Of a DNA stretch of 64,000 bases, positions 38,082-47,300 are shown piece by piece. The translations under genes were made by a program, and so were the position numbers. Each line of letters begins with the position of its first letter. Within the stretch, counting starts at the first letter, position 1. Origin of the DNA: Sphingobacterium endophyticum. GTDB lineage: Bacteria; Bacteroidota; Bacteroidia; Sphingobacteriales; Sphingobacteriaceae. Below the pieces are notes generated by a model that made no database searches, was not told where the DNA came from, and was given only the letters and a program-made list of their open reading frames with translations. The stretch is from positions 248,001 through 312,000 of the forward strand of contig NZ_SMMI01000003.1 of assembly GCF_009733535.1 (NCBI RefSeq). The letters run 5' to 3'.

Positions 38082-38717
38082 TTACATTGAAGATAATTCA
38101 TTATTCTCGCTTACAGTTGGCTCTATTAAATTACCCATCAACTGATCAAATGTGAAATCAATTATTTTACCATAACTTTCCATAAATGCAGAAGATAATT
38201 TACCCCGTCGAAAAGCTTGGGTTTCAAGTTTTGTCCTCTCCCCAATTTTGAATGTAGCATATTCCGTTGTTCTCTGTAATATGAGTTGCGAAATGGTTAC
38301 TGTAAATTCTCCCTCTCTAACCTCAACCTTAATCCCTCCATTGATAACCGAATAAACTAAATACCTAGGCATATCAAACTGTGAAATACCCATTTTCATA
38401 AAGTCGGGAAATATTCCATTAAACGATCCTGAAAACTGTCCGTCATGTATATAAAAATCTTTAAAATATCCTGTTGAAATTAATTTCATAAAAAGATCTG
38501 GGGCATCCAAATTTGAGGTAAAGGTTTTTTTCCACTCCAGTTTATTAGCAGAGTTTAGTTTTAAATTCAGATGTTCAAAAGATTTGTTCTCTTGCTTCCA
38601 CAGGATGTTTCCATCCTTATTTATAGCCACAGTTAAGGTATCGTTTTGTCCTGAAATTTGTGCAAATGCATTGATACCCACAAACAGAGCCACAAAAGTT
38701 ATTAAAGTAGTTTTCAT
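38082..38717 (-). CDS. Secreted hypothetical protein, paralog of the upstream gene
   Basis: This 211-residue protein has a signal peptide (MKTTLITFVALFVGINAFAQ, cleavage after AFA). The mature sequence is similar in layout to the preceding gene: NKDGNILWKQ, LEWKKTFTSNLDAPDLFMKL, an IHDGQFSGSFNG turn, a KVEVREGEFTVTISQLILQ strand pair, and a C-terminal KIIDFTFDQLMG. No established family could be named, although the layout recalls DUF4468-type proteins. It starts 18 bases after its paralog. Confidence 0.65.
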   Translation of the reverse strand: MKTTLITFVALFVGINAFAQISGQNDTLTVAINKDGNILWKQENKSFEHLNLKLNSANKLEWKKTFTSNLDAPDLFMKLISTGYFKDFYIHDGQFSGSFNGIFPDFMKMGISQFDMPRYLVYSVINGGIKVEVREGEFTVTISQLILQRTTEYATFKIGERTKLETQAFRRGKLSSAFMESYGKIIDFTFDQLMGNLIEPTVSENNELSSM

Positions 38718-38735
38718 AAGTCAATTTTTTAAGAT

Positions 38736-39446
38736 TTACCAACTCTTTAAATAGATTCTGTTATCAATTTCGAATAGCTTCTCTAAAGTAAAATTTAGAG
38801 GTTTGCTGAAATCCTTCCTAAACTTCTCGGATAAGTAAGCACCTTCTTTTCCAACTTGAACGGCATATTGATTTATACTATATTGCTCCACGATTTCAGA
38901 ATAAGAAACACTACTCACTCTGTTAATGTTATGCTCTTCAACATCAAAATTTAAATTTGACAGCGTAACTCGATATTTTCCTTCCTTATACTCAATTAAG
39001 AGAGCTGCATTTATCGTAGAGTTATCCAAAGGTGATTTAAGTGAATTTTTTGGAACATTCATCCCCAAATAATTAGGTTCAATTTTAGAAATGTTTCCCG
39101 CTATACTATTATCAGAAACATAAACATCCTTAATTCCTTTCGAAATTAGCTTGAGGAATAGATCATTTTTTTCTAAATCCGTATAAAATACCCGTTGCCA
39201 ATATAACTCACCATTTTGGTTAACCTGAAACCCATTGACTTCAACAAAATAACCATCAGGAAGCATGGACTTAGGTCTTAAATAACCACTTCTTAAAGCC
39301 ATTGAATCAAGTTTACTATCAGGTTTAATGGTGGATTCAAAAGCTACTTTTCCAAATCGATCCAGATTATAATAAAGGGTATCAGACTGAGCAAAGGAGC
39401 ACAATGCCATGGCGACACCCGTCAGGGAAAGAATTAATTTTTTCAT
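38736..39446 (-). CDS. Secreted hypothetical protein
   Basis: This 236-residue protein has a signal peptide cleaved after SFA (about residue 19). Shared blocks with the next gene are LYWQRVFYTDLEKNDLFLKL, VSDNSIAGNISKIEPNYLGM, IEYKEGKYRVTLSNLNFDV and the ending PLNFTLEKLFEID. The pair probably arose by tandem duplication and is transcribed together. Function unknown; export to the periplasm or cell surface is likely. Confidence 0.65.
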   Translation of the reverse strand: MKKLILSLTGVAMALCSFAQSDTLYYNLDRFGKVAFESTIKPDSKLDSMALRSGYLRPKSMLPDGYFVEVNGFQVNQNGELYWQRVFYTDLEKNDLFLKLISKGIKDVYVSDNSIAGNISKIEPNYLGMNVPKNSLKSPLDNSTINAALLIEYKEGKYRVTLSNLNFDVEEHNINRVSSVSYSEIVEQYSINQYAVQVGKEGAYLSEKFRKDFSKPLNFTLEKLFEIDNRIYLKSW

Positions 39447-39576
39447 CTTTTATGGTTAATATGATTTATTATTTAAGTATGACAACAATCAATACCAACA
39501 GTTTAAGCGATATAAAATTAAATTATTGTTAATTTTTTATTACGACCTCCCAAATAAACAAGCTTTAAAACCAAAA

Positions 39577-39604
39577 AGAGCCCAGATCTTTCGATCTGGG
39601 CTCT
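39577..39604 (-). terminator. Terminator after the zinc metallopeptidase
   Basis: AGAGCCCAGATC (39577-39588), a TTTC loop and GATCTGGGCTCT (39593-39604) form a perfect 12-bp stem; the minus strand continues into CTTTTTGG. Confidence 0.9.
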
Positions 39605-39626
39605 ACAAGGGGAAATCCCCAATTTT

Positions 39627-40310
39627 TTAGTCTCTTCTTCCGAAAAGTATGGAAGCGTAGTACAATAAAGTAACCAATGCTGAAAGCGCTGCTACTACAT
39701 AAGTCATTGCTGCCCATTTCAAAGCATCTTTAGCTCCATCATGCTCTTCTGTGCTATGCGTAACATTTGATGCATTCAACCATGCTAAAGCGCGATTCGA
39801 AGCATCAAACTCAACTGGCAGGGTAATAAAACTAAATAAAGTTGTTAAGAACAACGCACCTACGCCAATTGCTAGTACATATACGTTTCCAGAAAATGCC
39901 ATCATTATAACTCCGATCATCAATACCCAGGTAGTCATTTTTGAGGCAACGCTAACGATAGGAACCATTGCCGAACGGAACTGTAACCATGAATATGCTG
40001 TCGCATGCTGAACAGCGTGACCACACTCATGTGACGCAACAGCAGCCGCAGCTACCGAACGACCATGATAAACATCCGGACTTAAATTAACTGTCTTATT
40101 TGCCGGATTATAATGGTCAGTCAACTGCCCTTCTACCGAAATAACCTGTACATCGTTAATTCCGTTTTCGTTCAACATTTTCTGTGCAATCTCTGCTCCT
40201 GATAAACCTGATGACAACGGCATCTCCGAATATTTCTTAAACTTATTCCTGAATGTAAACTGAACTATCCAGCTTACTACCATAATTCCAATGAAAATTA
40301 TCCAATACAT
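39627..40310 (-). CDS. Neutral zinc metallopeptidase, YugP-like membrane protein
   Basis: This 227-residue membrane protein matches the Zn_peptidase_2 (YugP) family. It has an N-terminal helix (residues 1-20), the zinc motif HECGH at 94-98 in VAAAAVASHECGHAVQH, two central helices (about 125-165), and a C-terminal helix pair. The block SGAEIAQKMLNENGINDVQV near the start is also conserved. The substrate is unknown. The gene stands alone. Confidence 0.9.
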   Translation of the reverse strand: MYWIIFIGIMVVSWIVQFTFRNKFKKYSEMPLSSGLSGAEIAQKMLNENGINDVQVISVEGQLTDHYNPANKTVNLSPDVYHGRSVAAAAVASHECGHAVQHATAYSWLQFRSAMVPIVSVASKMTTWVLMIGVIMMAFSGNVYVLAIGVGALFLTTLFSFITLPVEFDASNRALAWLNASNVTHSTEEHDGAKDALKWAAMTYVVAALSALVTLLYYASILFGRRD

Positions 40311-40440
40311 ATCTTTAATATCTTGTTTTCTATTTTAATAGTGATTATCAAAACTAATTCCAAACCACATAATACCACAAAGAAAGAAAAAATAATGTCT
40401 TAAACAAGTCGAATTGTACATAAAATAGACAAAGTGACAG

Positions 40441-40666
40441 AAACCTTACTCAAAAACAGCCATAATGTGTATTTGGTTTCACTTTGGTTTTGCTCGTGTT
40501 TTGGTCGTGAATGGTCCGCACCTTGGTTTGACATTATCCACAGCTCGTCCGCTTGTGAGCGGACGAGCTGTGGATAACCTTTGGACAAGCTGTGGACGAG
40601 ACACGAGCAAAACACGACTGAAACCCGACTGAAAGCAAACGAAACAAAAAAAATTTCGCAAAAAAA
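40441..40666. other. Intergenic region with DnaA-box palindrome and short iteron-like repeats
   Basis: Between the zinc peptidase and the sigma factor lies a GC-richer island. At its centre is a perfect 19-bp inverted repeat: the arms 40534-40552 and 40559-40577 begin and end with TTATCCACA and TGTGGATAA, both perfect DnaA boxes, around a 6-base loop. A third, degenerate copy of the arm lies at 40583-40600. Around it are GTTTTGCTCGTG-like repeats: 40487-40498, a near copy at 40498-40509, and the inverted copy at 40602-40613. An A/T-rich tract follows at 40640-40666. This could be a replication-initiation or DnaA-titration element; no gene is visible. Confidence 0.6.
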
Positions 40667-40700
40667 GAGGCAGTACCTGATTAGATACTGCCTCTTTCCT
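40664..40700 (-). terminator. Terminator after the ECF sigma factor
   Basis: AAAGAGGCAGTA (40664-40675) and TACTGCCTCTTT (40686-40697) form a 12-bp stem with a 10-base loop. Runs of A on the left and T on the right allow it to work in both directions. Confidence 0.88.
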
Positions 40701-40725
40701 TTTATTAACCTTAATCCTTATTGTA

Positions 40726-41316
40726 TTATCCGAGTTGAAACATCATATTGTTTTCTTCAATCATTTTCCTGAGATTACTCAATGCATAGCGCATTCTTCC
40801 CAATGCGGTATTAATGCTTACTTCCGTAATATCCGCAATATCCTTAAAGCTCATATCACAGAATAACCGCATGATTAACACTTCTTTTTGATCATCCGGT
40901 AGTAACTGGATGATTTTCTTTAAATCAACATCGCGTTCATCCTTTACCATTTTCATTTCCACACTGTCATCCGAAAACTGAAGCACTTCAAAAATATCAA
41001 AACCATCATTGTTGATGACATTTGGAGCTCTTTTCTCTCTTCTGAAATGGTCAATGACCATATTGTGTGCAATACGCATTACCCAAGGTAAAAATTTACC
41101 TTCATCATTATATCTGCCGGCTTTAAGCGTATTGATGACTTTGATAAAAGTCTCTTGAAATATATCCTCTGCTAGGTATTGATCCTTAACTTGATGATAT
41201 ATTGATGTATAGATTTTCGTTTTATAACGATCTAGTAGTACTTGCAAGGCTCTTTCTTCACCTTTTACATACGCTTGTACCAGTTCCTGGTCACTTTTCT
41301 TATTCAATAGTTTCAT
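40726..41316 (-). CDS. RNA polymerase sigma factor, ECF subfamily
   Basis: This sigma-70 family regulator of 196 residues has region 2 (DRYKTKIYTSIYHQVKDQYL, then AEDIFQETFIKVINTL and MRIAHNMVIDHFRRE) and region 4 (LLPDDQKEVLIMRLFCDMSF, then TEVSINTALGRMRYALSNLR). No anti-sigma gene is adjacent; Bacteroidota have a conserved orphan ECF of this type with a role in general growth, but identity with it is only suggested. Confidence 0.93.
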   Translation of the reverse strand: MKLLNKKSDQELVQAYVKGEERALQVLLDRYKTKIYTSIYHQVKDQYLAEDIFQETFIKVINTLKAGRYNDEGKFLPWVMRIAHNMVIDHFRREKRAPNVINNDGFDIFEVLQFSDDSVEMKMVKDERDVDLKKIIQLLPDDQKEVLIMRLFCDMSFKDIADITEVSINTALGRMRYALSNLRKMIEENNMMFQLG

Positions 41317-41500
41317 AATTATGCCTCCACAAATGATGTAAGAGTTTTCTATGTCTTTGTAATATTTTAGTTTAAGCGTAGTTGTGTTCCGATAGGCTTT
41401 ATGTTTAATGTTGTTAAATCAAAGAGAGTTAAAAATTCTGATTAATCAAAAAAAGGTTAGGCATTTTAACATTTCTTCACATTCACTTCTCACAACAAAA

Positions 41501-41529
41501 ATGGCTCCAAAGTTACCCTTTGGAGCCAT
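41501..41529 (-). terminator. Terminator after glyA
   Basis: ATGGCTCCAAAG (41501-41512) and CTTTGGAGCCAT (41518-41529) form a 12-bp stem with a 5-base loop, followed on the minus strand by TTTTGTTGTG. Confidence 0.88.
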
Positions 41530-41550
41530 CATACTGTTAAATTTTACCTT

Positions 41551-42822
41551 TTACTTATATAAAGGGAAAATTGCCATCATTTCCTTCACTTTTCCGTGAA
41601 TGCGATCTAACGCAGCATTGTCTGAACGGTTGTTCAATGCTTCGTCGATTAACTCACCAATTTGAATGATTTCATTTTCTTTAATACCACGTGTTGTGAT
41701 TGCTGCAGTTCCAAAGCGTACTCCTGAAGTAACAAATGGAGAACGTGAATCAAATGGAACCATGTTTTTATTAGTAGTAATACCTGCAAGACCTAAAACT
41801 GCCTCTGCATCTTTACCTGAGATATCCTTATTTCTTAAATCAACTAACATTAAATGGTTGTCAGTACCTCCGGAGATGATTTTGTAATCTTTCTCTACAA
41901 AGAACTGAGCCAATGCAGCAGCATTCGCCTTTACTTGTTTAATGTAAGTTAAGTATTCATCTGATAAAGCTTCACCGTAAGCAATTGCTTTAGCAGCGAT
42001 TGTATGCTCTAATGGGCCACCTTGTGTACCTGGGAATACAGCTAGATCCAACAATTGTGTAATGGTACGAGTTTCTCCTTTTGGATTTTTAATTCCCCAA
42101 GGGTTTTCAAAATCTTTACCGACCATAATCATTCCACCACGAGGACCACGTAAAGTTTTGTGGGTCGTTGTAGTAACGATATGACAGTGAGGAAGTGGAT
42201 CATTTAATAAACCACGAGCAATTAATCCAGCAGGGTGAGAAACGTCAGCGACAACAAGTGCACCGATTTCATCAGCTACTTTACGGATACGAGCATAATC
42301 CCAGTCACGAGAATAAGCAGAAGCACCACAGATAATAACTTTTGGTTTTTCACGGCGAGCAGTTTCTTCCAATTGCTCATAATCAATAAGTCCAGTATCC
42401 TCTTTTACACCATAGAATAATGGTTCGTAAAGTTTTCCGGAGAAGTTAGCAGGAGAACCATGTGTCAAGTGACCGCCATGGCTTAGATCGAATCCTAAAA
42501 TTTTATCACCTGGTTTTAAGATTGCCAAGAAAACAGCAGCATTAGCTTGAGCGCCTGAGTGAGGTTGTACGTTAACCCATTCAGCACCGAATAGTTCTTT
42601 TGCACGGTCGATTGCGATTGTTTCGATTTTATCGACAACCTCACAACCACCATAGTAACGTTTTCCTGGAAGTCCTTCTGCATATTTGTTTGTCAAAACA
42701 GAACCAGCAGCTTCCATAACCTGCTTGCTAACAAAGTTTTCTGAAGCGATAAGCTCAATTCCTTCTTCTTGGCGTTTAAGCTCTTCGGCAATTAGATTAA
42801 AAATGGATTGATCTCTTTCCAT
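41551..42822 (-). CDS. glyA: Serine hydroxymethyltransferase
   Basis: GlyA converts serine and tetrahydrofolate to glycine and 5,10-methylene-THF. The 423-residue PLP enzyme has [19 protein letters not shown] at the N-terminus, the [10 protein letters not shown] block, and the PLP-binding lysine Lys222 in [14 protein letters not shown]. It is transcribed alone from a -7 box at 42867-42874. Confidence 0.98.
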   Translation of the reverse strand: MERDQSIFNLIAEELKRQEEGIELIASENFVSKQVMEAAGSVLTNKYAEGLPGKRYYGGCEVVDKIETIAIDRAKELFGAEWVNVQPHSGAQANAAVFLAILKPGDKILGFDLSHGGHLTHGSPANFSGKLYEPLFYGVKEDTGLIDYEQLEETARREKPKVIICGASAYSRDWDYARIRKVADEIGALVVADVSHPAGLIARGLLNDPLPHCHIVTTTTHKTLRGPRGGMIMVGKDFENPWGIKNPKGETRTITQLLDLAVFPGTQGGPLEHTIAAKAIAYGEALSDEYLTYIKQVKANAAALAQFFVEKDYKIISGGTDNHLMLVDLRNKDISGKDAEAVLGLAGITTNKNMVPFDSRSPFVTSGVRFGTAAITTRGIKENEIIQIGELIDEALNNRSDNAALDRIHGKVKEMMAIFPLYK

Positions 42823-42866
42823 ATTGCTATTTTTTATTGGGGGATATTAAAATTTCAATTTTGTTG

Positions 42867-42874
42867 CAAATATA
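42867..42874 (-). promoter_or_regulatory. Candidate -7 box for glyA
   Basis: On the minus strand this reads TATATTTG, a full TAnnTTTG match, 45 bases upstream of the glyA start. No -33 box was clear. Confidence 0.5.
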
Positions 42875-42899
42875 GATAATTACAAAGAAATGGGCTTAT

Positions 42900-43148
42900 A
42901 ATTACCTAAATTTCTGTAATGAATTTTAAGAATTACAATTTTGACAAGAATTAATGCAAATTATATCCATTGATCTGTTCCAATAATACATTTAAAACGT
43001 CCTTTGAAGGCTCTATATTATATACTTTAGCGATAGTGGAACCTAAAACGTGGATATGGGTAGGATTGGGTGATTTTTTTTTAAAAACACGCAGTGTTTA
43101 TGGATTGTCATTTTCATTTGAATTCCCGTAAAAGAATCTAAAAATTAG
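42900..43148 (+). other. Intergenic region, possible small RNA gene
   Basis: This stretch between glyA and the IscA-like gene has no plausible ORF. It holds complementary segments GTTCCA (42977-42982) and TGGAAC (43037-43042), CCAAT near 42980 and ATTGG near 43066, and a run of nine T residues at 43074-43082 that could end a short plus-strand transcript. A promoter-like TTTG (43003) and TACTTTAG (43023) also lie inside. It might be a structured RNA of about 110 bases; support is weak. Confidence 0.25.
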
Positions 43149-43156
43149 TATTTTTG
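43149..43156 (+). promoter_or_regulatory. Candidate -7 box for the IscA-like gene
   Basis: TATTTTTG fits TAnnTTTG and ends 26 bases before the start codon. The nearest TTTG upstream (43117) is at a longer distance than usual. Confidence 0.45.
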
Positions 43157-43182
43157 TAGAAGTAAATGAATAGTAAATTAAT

Positions 43183-43536
43183 ATGGCTTCAGATAATTTA
43201 ACAGTTGCAGCTCCAGTTACTTTTACAGAAGGTGCACTTAATGAACTTACAAAACTGATCGACCAACAAGAGATAGGTGAAGATTTTGGTTTACGTGTAG
43301 GCGTTGAGGGTGGAGGATGTTCAGGTATGAGCTACATTTTGGGATTTGATCAAAAGAAAGATGGTGATACAGAATATGATATTCAAGGTATCCGTGTTTT
43401 TATGAACAAAGCTCACGGGCTATATTTAGCAGGTATGGAAATCGATTTCAAAAACGGTTTAGATGCTCGTGGATTTACCTTTAACAATCCAAATGCTTCA
43501 AGTACATGTGGCTGCGGAAGCAGCTTCTCAGCATAA
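43183..43536 (+). CDS. Iron-sulfur cluster assembly accessory protein (IscA/ErpA type)
   Basis: This A-type carrier of 117 residues transfers Fe-S clusters to apo-proteins. The three conserved cysteines are Cys46 in EGGGCSGMSYILG and Cys109/Cys111 in TCGCGSSF. The overall pattern (RVGVEGGGCSG, NGLDARGFTFNNPNA) is standard. No other suf or isc gene is nearby, so ErpA, IscA and SufA cannot be told apart. Confidence 0.95.
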   Translation: MASDNLTVAAPVTFTEGALNELTKLIDQQEIGEDFGLRVGVEGGGCSGMSYILGFDQKKDGDTEYDIQGIRVFMNKAHGLYLAGMEIDFKNGLDARGFTFNNPNASSTCGCGSSFSA

Positions 43537-43681
43537 AGATTATTGCTCCAAAAAGGATTCGTCATGCGGAATGACGACAGTATGAAAATCGCTAGCGAGA
43601 AAACCCAAAAAAATCTGTTGTTTAATTTTTACTCTTGCAGTGAAAACTATCGAAACAGTCAAATTGGCGAAACCTTTTTTT
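43537..43681. other. Intergenic stretch without recognised features
   Basis: Between the IscA-like gene and the repeat field no ORF, terminator or promoter is convincing; the sequence is AT-rich and ends in a T run at 43674-43682. Confidence 0.5.
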
Positions 43682-43815
43682 TAAGTAGTTAGTAGTTAGT
43701 AGTTAGTATTTAGAACTGTAGGGCGGGTTATTAAGTAGTTGGTATTAAGTAGTTAGTATTTAGAACCGGAGGTGCCGAATTTTTTAGTAGTTAGTATTTA
43801 GAGCAGGGAGGGCGA
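43682..43815 (+). repeat. Left AGTATTTAGA repeat cluster
   Basis: TAGTTAGTATTTAGA-like units occur three times; the AGTATTTAGA core lies at 43705-43714, 43755-43764 and 43793-43802. Each follows one or more AGTAGTTAGT segments and is followed by a G-rich block (GGGCGGG, GGAGGTG, GGGAGGG). The cores are in inverse orientation to those at 44288-44329. Confidence 0.75.
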
Positions 43816-43981
43816 TTTTTTTATAGCTCTAGCGTTAGCCGACCAAATTATTCCTTGGATATTTTTCCATTTTTATTTCTTGAGGTAGGATTTGATTTCA
43901 TAAACTTGATAAAGTATTCTGATAAATCTAATATGCCACACCTACGGCGTTGAATTCTGTGATGTAAAATAATTTCTATAG

Positions 43982-44220
43982 ATATTGCATCCCTACAGGA
44001 TTCATTGGATATTCCATCCCTTTGGGATTTGACAAATATATTATCCCTACAGGATTCATTCATATTCCATCTCTACAGGATTGGACAAATATATTATCCC
44101 AATGGGATTCATTGGATATTCCATCCCTTTGGGATTTGACAAATATATTATCCCTACAGGATTCATTCATATTCCGTCTCTACAGGATTTGACAAATTTA
44201 TAATCCCGATAGAATTTAAA
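43982..44220. repeat. Nine 26-27-nt palindromic repeat units
   Basis: Cores of the form ATCCCTNNNGGATT occur at 43989, 44016, 44043, 44069, 44096, 44123, 44150, 44176 and 44203, spaced 26 or 27 bases apart. Each is a short imperfect palindrome. Linkers alternate between GATATTCC, ATATATT and ATATTCC types, so that units recur every 107 bases (four units per super-repeat). The 71-codon minus-strand frame across them is a by-product of the repeats. Confidence 0.85.
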
Positions 44221-44257
44221 TTTCTTGGACAATGGACATTTGACAAAATCTCGGCTC

Positions 44258-44329
44258 TTTGTCTTTTGTCTTCTGTCTTTTGTCTAACTACTAAATACTA
44301 TCTACTAAATACTATCTACTAAATACTAT
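44258..44329. repeat. Tandem 7-mer and 14-mer repeats upstream of ileS
   Basis: Four 7-base units (TTTGTCT, TTTGTCT, TCTGTCT, TTTGTCT) at 44258-44285 run into three exact 14-base copies of CTACTAAATACTAT at 44288-44329. The 14-mer core is the reverse complement of the left cluster's AGTATTTAG. Confidence 0.85.
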
Positions 44330-44383
44330 ATAAAACTTTTTCATTAAATTAGCGACCTTTAAAAAACAGAATTAGACTACGTG

Positions 44384-47300
44384 ATGTATAAGGAATATAA
44401 GCAGTTAAATCTATCAGAAGTAGGCAAAGAGGTATTGAAACGTTGGGAGGCTAACGGCATCTTTGCGAAGAGTATATCCAACCGTCCAGCTAGCAAGCCA
44501 TACACCTTTTATGAAGGACCACCTTCAGCGAACGGCATGCCTGGTATTCACCATGTTATGGCGAGAACGATTAAGGATATTTTCTGCCGATATAAGACTT
44601 TAAAAGGCTACCAAGTTAAACGCAAAGGTGGCTGGGACACACACGGATTACCGATTGAGCTTGCTGTAGAAAAGACTTTAGGAATTACTAAGGAAGATAT
44701 TGGTAAAAAAATATCGGTTAAAGATTATAATGATGCCTGCCGCAAGGAGGTAATGAAATATACTGATGTTTGGAATGACCTAACAGAGAAAATGGGTTAT
44801 TGGGTAGATCTTGAGCATCCTTACATCACCTATGAAAACGAATATATTGAAACCTTATGGTTCTTGTTGAAGGATCTTTATAAAAAAGGGCTTTTATACA
44901 AGGGTTACACCATACAGCCGTTTTCACCGGCTGCTGGAACTGGATTGAGTTCACATGAATTAAACCAGCCTGGAACCTATAAGGACGTTAAGGATACAAC
45001 GATCGTTGCGGAATTCCGTTTAGACAAACAACAAATCCATCCTATGATGGATCGTTTGGTTGAAAGCCCAGATGAAGATGTTGCATTCCTTGCCTGGACG
45101 ACGACTCCATGGACCTTACCTGGAAACAGTGCTTTAACGGTTGGAAAAAACATTGATTACGTTAAAATCAAAACTTTCAATCAATATACAGGAACGGCAG
45201 TTTCTGTTATATTGGCTAAGAATCTAATTCCAAAACATTTTAAATCCGAAGGTCAGCAAGTTTCATTTCAAGACTATAAATTTGGAGACAAAGTTATTCC
45301 TTGGGAAATCGTTGAAGAATTCAAGGGTTCCGAAATTGAGGGATTGCGATATCATCAATTAATGCCTTATGTAACATCTGAAGAGTTATTAGAAAAGGCA
45401 TTTCGAGTGATATTGGGAGACTTTGTGACTACGGAAGATGGAACAGGTATTGTTCACACCTCTCCTACCTATGGTGCAGATGACTTTAGAGTAGCTAAAG
45501 AAAATGGCATACCATCGATTATGGTGAAGGATGAGAACGGCAAAGAAGTTCCTACAGTTGATAGAAGAGGACGTTTTGTAAAAGAGATTACTGATTTTGC
45601 AGGTCGTTTTGTCAAGGAAGAATACTATTCAGATGCAGAACGAGCAGATAAAGATTTCCGTCCTACGGATGTCTTGATTGCGATCAAATTAAAAGAAAAA
45701 AATAAAGCGTTCGACGTTAAAAAATACGAGCACACGTATCCACATTGCTGGCGTACAGATAAACCTGTACTTTACTATCCATTGGATAGCTGGTTTATTA
45801 GAACTACGGCAGTAAAAGAAGAGTTGGTGGCCCTAAATAAAACGATTAACTGGAAACCAGAAGCTACAGGCTCTGGTCGCTTTGGCAATTGGTTGGAGAA
45901 TTTAGTAGACTGGAATTTATCACGTTCCCGTTATTGGGGTACCCCACTTCCAATTTGGAGAAGTGAAGATGAAAATGAAGAAATCTGCATTGGATCGATG
46001 CCTGAGTTGAAATCTTATTTAGAGTCTTCCCTAAATTCTGATGTGCTAAGCGCAGAAGAAAAAGCTATCAATAAATCGTATTTAGATAAGTTTGGAACAG
46101 AAGAACTAGATCTTCATAGACCATATGTAGATCATATAGTTTTAGTTTCGGACGGTGGTCAGAAGCTATTTCGTGAACCTGATTTAATCGATGTTTGGTT
46201 TGATTCAGGGGCCATGCCTTATGCACAATGGGGATTAGATTACGAAAAATTGGAAAGAGGAGAAGCCTTACCATTTAAAGATGAATACTTTACAGCTTTC
46301 CCGGCGGACTTCATTGCGGAAGGAGTAGATCAAACACGTGGATGGTTTTTTACCCTACATGCGATCTCTACAATGGTTAGAGGATCTATAGCTTTTAAAA
46401 ATGTGGTATCCAACGGATTGGTATTAGATAAGAATGGCAACAAGATGTCGAAACGTCTTGGTAATGGAGTAGATCCATTTGCTACGATCGAGCAGTACTC
46501 TGCAGATGCGACACGTTGGTATATGATCAGCAATGCAGCTCCATGGGATAACTTAAAGTTCAATGTTGAAGGATTGGATGAGGTACGTCGTAAATTCTTC
46601 GGAACGTTATATAATACCTATGCATTCTTTGCATTATATGCGAATATTGATAAGTTCAGTTATGCAGAGCCCGAGATTCCAATTCAGCAACGTCCGGAAA
46701 TTGACCGCTGGATCATATCCTTGTTAAATAGTTTAAGTAAGGAAGTAGATGAGTATTATGCGGATTACGAGCCTACAAAAGCAGCTCGCGCAATTCAAAA
46801 CTTTGTTGATGAACATTTAAGCAATTGGTATGTACGTTTATGCCGCAGACGTTTCTGGAAGGGCGAATATTCGGAAGATAAGATCTCCGCGTATCAAACG
46901 TTGTACACCTGTTTAGATACGATTTCTAAGTTAATAGCTCCTATTTCACCATTCTTTGCAGATCAGTTATATCTTGATTTAAATGCTGCAACGAAAAGGG
47001 AAAACTTTGAATCTGTTCATTTAGCAGACTTCCCGGTTTATCATACGGATTTAGTTGACAAAGCTTTGGAGGAAAGAATGGCACTAGCCCAAGATATATC
47101 TTCATTGACCCTTTCTTTAAGAAAGAAAACGGGCATCAATGTACGACAACCATTGAGTAAGATTTTGGTGCCAGTATTAGACAGTTCATTCCAGGAGAAA
47201 GTAGAAAAAGTGAAGGACTTGATCCTTTCAGAGACAAATATTAAGGATATTGAATTTATTACGGACACGACGGGCATCATCAAGAAAAAGGTTAAACCGA

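Noticed and set aside
41408..41599. 63-codon frame between the sigma factor and glyA
   Set aside because: It contains the glyA terminator and the end of glyA in antisense, with no family resemblance.
43848..44063. 71-codon minus-strand reading frame
   Set aside because: It is created by the palindromic repeat array; its peptide simply repeats the array (SCRD...I units) and has no independent support.
43982..44220. Regularly spaced repeats that might be a CRISPR array
   Set aside because: The repeated core is only about 14 bases and the linkers between cores are themselves repeated every 107 bases, so there are no unique spacers; no cas gene is near.
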